Assembly (NCBI GenBank): GCA_025403435.1
Contig: CM046332.1
Span: forward strand, 8,859,903 to 8,923,902
From: Artocarpus heterophyllus
Lineage: Eukaryota > Streptophyta > Magnoliopsida > Rosales > Moraceae
Length of the DNA stretch: 64,000 nt
Direction: 5' to 3'
In this document: one piece after another, positions 59,660 to 64,000 of the stretch
Numbering within the stretch: the stretch's first letter is position 1
Layout: the number at the start of each line of letters is the position of its first letter
Position numbers and translations under genes: made by a program
The notes under the pieces: generated by a model
Databases searched by the model: none
What the model was told of the DNA's origin: nothing
The model's input: only the letters and a program-made list of their open reading frames with translations

Positions 59660-59815
59660 TGCTAGTTTAGCAAGCTGAATTCATGAGTTCAGCATGCCGG
59701 ACTCATCTTGTCAGCAGGCCAAACCTAAACAATTCGGCAGACCAGTTCTATACAGACGGTAGGCCGAATTGTGAAAATTTGGCAGGCCGATCCAAGAAGT
59801 TTGGCAGCTGACCGA
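59660..59815 (+). repeat. GGCAGGCC-type motif cluster in the gypsy-type solo LTR
   Basis: TTCAGCATGCCGGAC, GTCAGCAGGCCAAAC, TTCGGCAGACCAG, ACGGTAGGCCGAAT, TTTGGCAGGCCGATC and TTTGGCAGCTGACCGA, about 22-26 bp apart. This is the same core as in the copia LTRs and leaders. Confidence 0.8.
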
Positions 59816-61007
59816 GCTTTGAAAAATTTGTTATTTTTTTTACCCATTTTCATTGTTTAAAACCTAGATAAAGACTTTGACTTTGTGATATGGTTTTGTG
59901 AATATTAAAGGCATACTAAGATGCCATGAGTTAGCATAATAATGTAGGATACTCTAAGGTAGATAGTGATGAACTTAGTTTACCTTTAAGGTTGTTCATG
60001 GTTTCGTGTGGCTAATGTATAGCAGGTCGGGACTATTGTGTTGAGCTCCGATACTGGATATTGAGGTAGGCCTCCAAACCTCTTTCTTTGGTAGCCATGT
60101 TTTAAAAAGGGTGTTGGCCACAAGTGTTTTCTTTCAAAATGTTTTCAAGAAAAGATTGAGATGAATTTATCGATTATCTTCATAAATTGTTAAATAATGA
60201 GATGATCATAATGAACGGCATAATAAATATAAATGAACACACTTGGTAATATGAAACCTGAATATTGATACACATACAGGGCATGATGCCATACTCAAAG
60301 ATTAGGTCGTATAGCGAACAACCTTAGGGGCAGGTTCTGAAGCCTAGTTGGGCCACTACGATGATGTTATTAATTGTTTGCCTAAGATAATGATAATGAG
60401 CTTATTTCTAGATGAATAATGGACTAAATGATCAGAATGAATTTAATAAATTTTATTAATTTGCTGTGTTTTATAATTCATATGCAAATGCCAGATTTTA
60501 CATTCAAATTAAAAATATTTTTCAAAGCTTAGTCCTACTTAGCCTTTTGCTCACTATTTATATGTTTTAAACTTTCCTCCCTTAGGTGGACTTTAGCTTA
60601 GGACTGATTGGGATGTTTCTGGTCGGACACGGGAGCTGTAGAGATTTTATTTAGGTTTCTGTTTAAATTAAATCAAAGCATGTAATATTTTAATCCTTAT
60701 TTCGTTCATGTTGGACTGTGATTGTGATTTACTATTGTCAATACTATGTATGTACACTTATGTGGGTCCGGTGAGGCCGACTAGTATTTAGTAGGCTTTA
60801 TTATTCTATTTCATTTTATTTACTTTAACTTGACAATAATTGATTTAATAGGTTTTAAATTGTAACTTAAGAATAATTGCTTTAATAGGTTTTAAATTGT
60901 CACGTTTTTTGAACAACTCAAATATTTAATTGGTATTTTTAATTAAAATATTGGTTTAATTAACTTAATAATCTACCACGTCACTGCTCGGTTCGATGTA
61001 CATGACA

Positions 61008-61688
61008 CTATTTTTGCTAGTTTTTGGTTGAGTGTTTGAGCTATATTTCTTGGTGATTTTGGCTGAGTTTAGGCCATGTTTTTGGCAAAGTTCTTTGTGG
61101 TTTTTGGACATGAAATGAGGCTACTTTTCTTGGTATTTTTGGGTGCCTTTGGTGGATTTTTTTTAGCCTCTAGTGGGCTCCTCTCTAGCTTCTCTTTGGT
61201 CAGGATTTTTGGGTTCAAAAGAGGGGGGATGATGGCTGGATTTCTTGGCTGCATTTGGATGTTTTTTGAGTGTTTTCTTCAACTATATGAGAGGAAGAGA
61301 GAGTGGGAGGCGTGGGGAAGAGTGAGGAGCATAGAGAAGTGTGTGTGTGGGTGGAATGCTCAAGAAAGTGAGTAGGGGGTGTCTTTAGGCCTTGAGACTA
61401 GAAAATTTCTAGTAAGTGTGTTTAGGGAGAGTGGGTTTTGGGGCATTTTTTAAATAAAAGTTAAGTGTGGGAAGACTTTAAAATAAAAGTTAAATGTGGG
61501 GGTATAAGTGTAAATAATGTAAATAGTGGGTATAAATTCAAAAACCAAAATTTTGTTGAAAATGCATTCTAAATATGTAAATGGATATAATTTGTGCAAA
61601 AATAAATTTTCACCTCAAAATTAATTTGGCATACTAATTGATCAAATTTACACATAATAAGTTGTAAATTAAATTTTCGTATGTTACA
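61008..61688 (-). repeat. gypsy-2 LTR-c, right part
   Basis: CTATTTTTGCTAGTTTTTGG continues LTR-c and runs to GTATGTTACA. Unlike LTR-a and LTR-b it is not followed by a purine tract, so it is the outer, 5' LTR of the array on minus. Confidence 0.88.
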
Positions 61689-63772
61689 ATCCCACAATCT
61701 TCCATACTGATACACAACCTCCACACAATATAGTTTCATACTGCTTAACTTTATATAATCTAATTTATATTACTTAACTTTATGTAGTATAATCCTTATA
61801 CTACATTATTCTAATATTGTGTAATTTGTATACTACTCGATTTTTATATTGTATAATTTCTATATATCTATACAGTATTTTTCTTTAACTGTATTTCAGT
61901 TTCAAAATATGTTGCAACACATTCTGCAACAATTAATCTTTCTAGCTTTTTCTCCTTGCTTATTGACTAACTTCATCTTGATTTCATTTATACTTTACTT
62001 AAGGCTATGACATGATTTTTAACCTTAAAAATCCCATTTTTATTCTCATAAAAATCGAATATAAACAATTATCCCTAACACTTATTTTACGTTTCTTAAT
62101 TCTTAAACATTATATGTGTAATGAACTTGATATTTTATCTAGTATCACATAAGTAAGAACATTTTTTAAAAATGTGACACACCATGTAATTTTCTCTTTA
62201 TTATATGGCCCTACCCAACCAACTTTTACATTTTGGGTCATATATTTTGGGTAGCCTGAATTGACATATCTGTGTTTTGATTAGTAAAATTCATAAAGTT
62301 CTAAGAATTTAGATTACTGTTTTATGCAAAATTATTGTTTGCTTCTTAAGAATTTTCTAACAAGCGGCGGTGGAAACAATGTTTTGGTTTTGGGACCAAG
62401 TGGAAGCCTCAAGGTCGCCATGATGTGTTAGAAAGGAGATGGAGAAAATGGGAAGCAAGATACATTAAAATTAAAAAAAATAAAAAAGATTAATGTGAGA
62501 GATGGAAAGGAGAAAAGTTAGGAATAGATGAGAGAGGGAAATAAGAAAAATGTAATCAATGTTGGAAGGACACTTTTTGGGCTGTGAATGGCTCGAGCTA
62601 GGTGGGATTTCGATGGAATGAGGTTGGGTTTGGACAAGATAGGCAAGACATCAAAAACTCACTAAATTCTCTTTACGTCACATGCCCTTTCACTTTCCCG
62701 AAAAAAGTAGAGCTTAATTATAGATCATTTTTTGCACTTTATTGCAATGTCTGCTATTGTTATGTTAAAAGCATAAAAAATAGGAAGAACGTTGGGATTG
62801 TTCGTCTCCTTTTTTAGGGTGAAAAAAAAAGGATATTGAAAGCAATGCAAATAGCTTTTAAAGGCAATGAATAATGAACAAGATAAAAATAGTAATATTA
62901 ATTTTTAGTCAATTTTTCGTGATAAACGAAAAAAATAACAATCATTATCGGGGAAAACATTTTAAGGTTTGAGTTGAATATTTGCAAATATATATATATA
63001 TGTATATAGAATGATTTTTTGAAGAAAGTTGCTAAAAGTTGTACAATTTGTATGAATTTGATTTTTTGAATAAATCTCTTTTTTTTTCTCCAAATTTTTT
63101 GAATCGATCTATAAGTAGATGATTGCTCTTTTAAAAAGTCGAAATATAGAATACGCAACTGATATATACGTTGTTAAAATAACTATTAAGTAAAAGGTCT
63201 TTAATCTACAACTATTTAGTATTAATAAATTCAGAATTGGTTGTTTTGAAAATCATATATGATTTTTCTTGAATGACTTGGATTCTCTTTTGTTGATGAA
63301 GAAATATTCTGTTGTTTATATTTGAAAAAAAAAGCCTATAATTTTAAAATTCATATGTTTGAAAATAAAAAAACCTGCTAGTGTCGACTGCCGGGAATTG
63401 TTTTGTTTAGTTTTGGTTAATATCGATACTAAATAACTTTTTGATTAATTTGAATCTTTTATTTGGTTTTGTTCTCTTTTGTTTTTAATTTTGTTTGAGT
63501 TGTTTATTTTTATTGAGGCACTTTCAGATGTTTGATCAATAAGTCCTCTTAAGTTTTGTCTAACAATATTTGAAACCATTCTATAGTACTTGTTGGAAAT
63601 ATAAAAATTGCTGATAGAGTTCCCACATTATGGTTTTTCTAAAGAGTGTCAATTCAAGTCTTCCTCAATGGCTTATGTGAAATAAAAAGAAATTTGGTGG
63701 AATGTAGAGATGGCACCATCACTTTTTACTAAAGAACCGTTAATGAAGCCTACTTAGTGTTGGAAGACATAG
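61689..63772. other. AT-rich flank, nothing identified
   Basis: No coding similarity, RNA gene or repeat partner found. Short frames at 62602 (+) and 62898 (-) have no motif. A short TA run lies at 62988-63003, and a GCGGCGGTGGAAACAATG stretch at 62364 has no open frame around it. Confidence 0.4.
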
Positions 63773-63949
63773 CCAAGTGTAGAGCAGTTGGATAATAAGC
63801 TATAGGAGAAGTTGAATATAATGGTAGAAAAATCATTTAAAACCTTGCAACAAATGGCAGCAACGGTGGAGCACTTCAACAAATTATTAGCATTCATCCC
63901 TACCATGGATGCTCTTGAAGACATACAAGTTGCCACTTCGAAGTGCTAA
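63773..63949 (+). pseudogene. coding-like scrap of unknown origin
   Basis: The plus frame reads VEQLDNKL, a stop, then EKLNIMVEKSFKTLQQMAATVEHF and an end resembling PTMDALEDI before a stop at 63949. Charged and leucine residues alternate as in a coiled coil, which occurs in gag N-termini of some gypsy elements, but I recognise no family. It lies at the window edge; the 60-codon frame on the opposite strand is taken as its shadow. Confidence 0.3.
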
Positions 63950-64000
63950 CACCAAGACAAGAGCACTTTGAGATGTTTTATGAGGACTATCTAAGTGAGG

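Larger units (their letters stand above)
58803..61007 (+). mobile_element. gypsy-type solo LTR inserted in LTR-c
   Basis: 2205 bp, TGTAACGCC to ACATGACA, flanked by CTATT at 58798-58802 and 61008-61012; the empty site reads GGCTATTTTTGCTAG in LTR-a (22877). TGTAACGCC is a typical plant gypsy LTR start. It contains a CT-rich block (59040-59150), a 42-bp tandem duplication, a GGCAGGCC-type cluster (59660-59815) and a GGGGCAGG module (60328-60335). No internal sequence is left. The frames at 59087, 59193 and 59426 are noncoding. Confidence 0.88.
20456..61688 (-). mobile_element. gypsy-2: minus-strand array LTR-internal-LTR-internal-LTR
   Basis: Three alignable LTRs (TGTCA...GTTAYA; left ends at 20456, 27772 and 56483) enclose two alignable internal regions of about 4.2 kb. 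In both, a purine tract lies (on the minus strand) next to the right end of an LTR and an initiator-Met-like primer site next to the left end of the following LTR, so the element reads right to left. Integrase remnants place it in Ty3/gypsy. The outer flanks, GACCT (20451-20455) and ATCCC (61689-61693), do not match as a target duplication. LTR-b and LTR-c are split by younger insertions. Confidence 0.85.

Overview
This window is repeat-dense nuclear DNA from a flowering plant. It is strongly AT-rich and I see no host gene in it. Almost everything recognisable is LTR retrotransposon: degenerate Ty3/gypsy pol, several copies of one Ty1/copia family with roughly 2-kb LTRs, solo LTRs and one MITE-like insert. 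The host species cannot be named from the sequence; I only infer an angiosperm from the retrotransposon types.

Layout. 1-2040: AT-rich, probably an old LTR on the minus strand. 2042-5558: gypsy-1, a plus-strand, 5'-truncated and heavily mutated protease-RT-RNase H-integrase remnant. 5559-9360: its possible 3' LTR. 9361-17740: a chain of rearranged plus-strand copia pieces (leader-gag, LTR, leader, LTR fragment, leader-gag-protease), cut off at 17741 by an inverted LTR end. 17884-20455: unassigned. 20456-61688: gypsy-2, a minus-strand array with the order LTR-internal-LTR-internal-LTR (LTR-a, LTR-b, LTR-c).

Nesting. LTR-b is split by copia-2 (plus, 30225-51940). The leader of copia-2 is split by copia-3 (minus, 32520-43799, perfect ATTAG target duplication). 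The gag of copia-3 is split by a copia solo LTR (plus, 37496-39528, perfect TTTCA duplication). LTR-c is split by a gypsy-type solo LTR (58803-61007, perfect CTATT duplication). The insertion order is therefore gypsy-2, then copia-2, then copia-3, then the copia solo LTR. LTR-b also holds a 158-bp MITE-like insert. 61689-64000 is AT-rich flank with one unassigned coding-like scrap at the right edge.

Function. The copia family encodes one gag-protease-integrase-RT-RNase H polyprotein, with an initiator-Met tRNA primer-binding site after the 5' LTR and a purine tract before the 3' LTR. Copia-3 is the best preserved: its protease, integrase, RT and RNase H signatures can all be read, but frameshifts, nonsense codons and the solo LTR break it, so nothing here looks able to move by itself. 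The most unusual shared trait is a clustered imperfect palindrome, TCGGC-AG-GCCGA, found in copia LTRs and leaders and also in the unrelated gypsy-type solo LTR.
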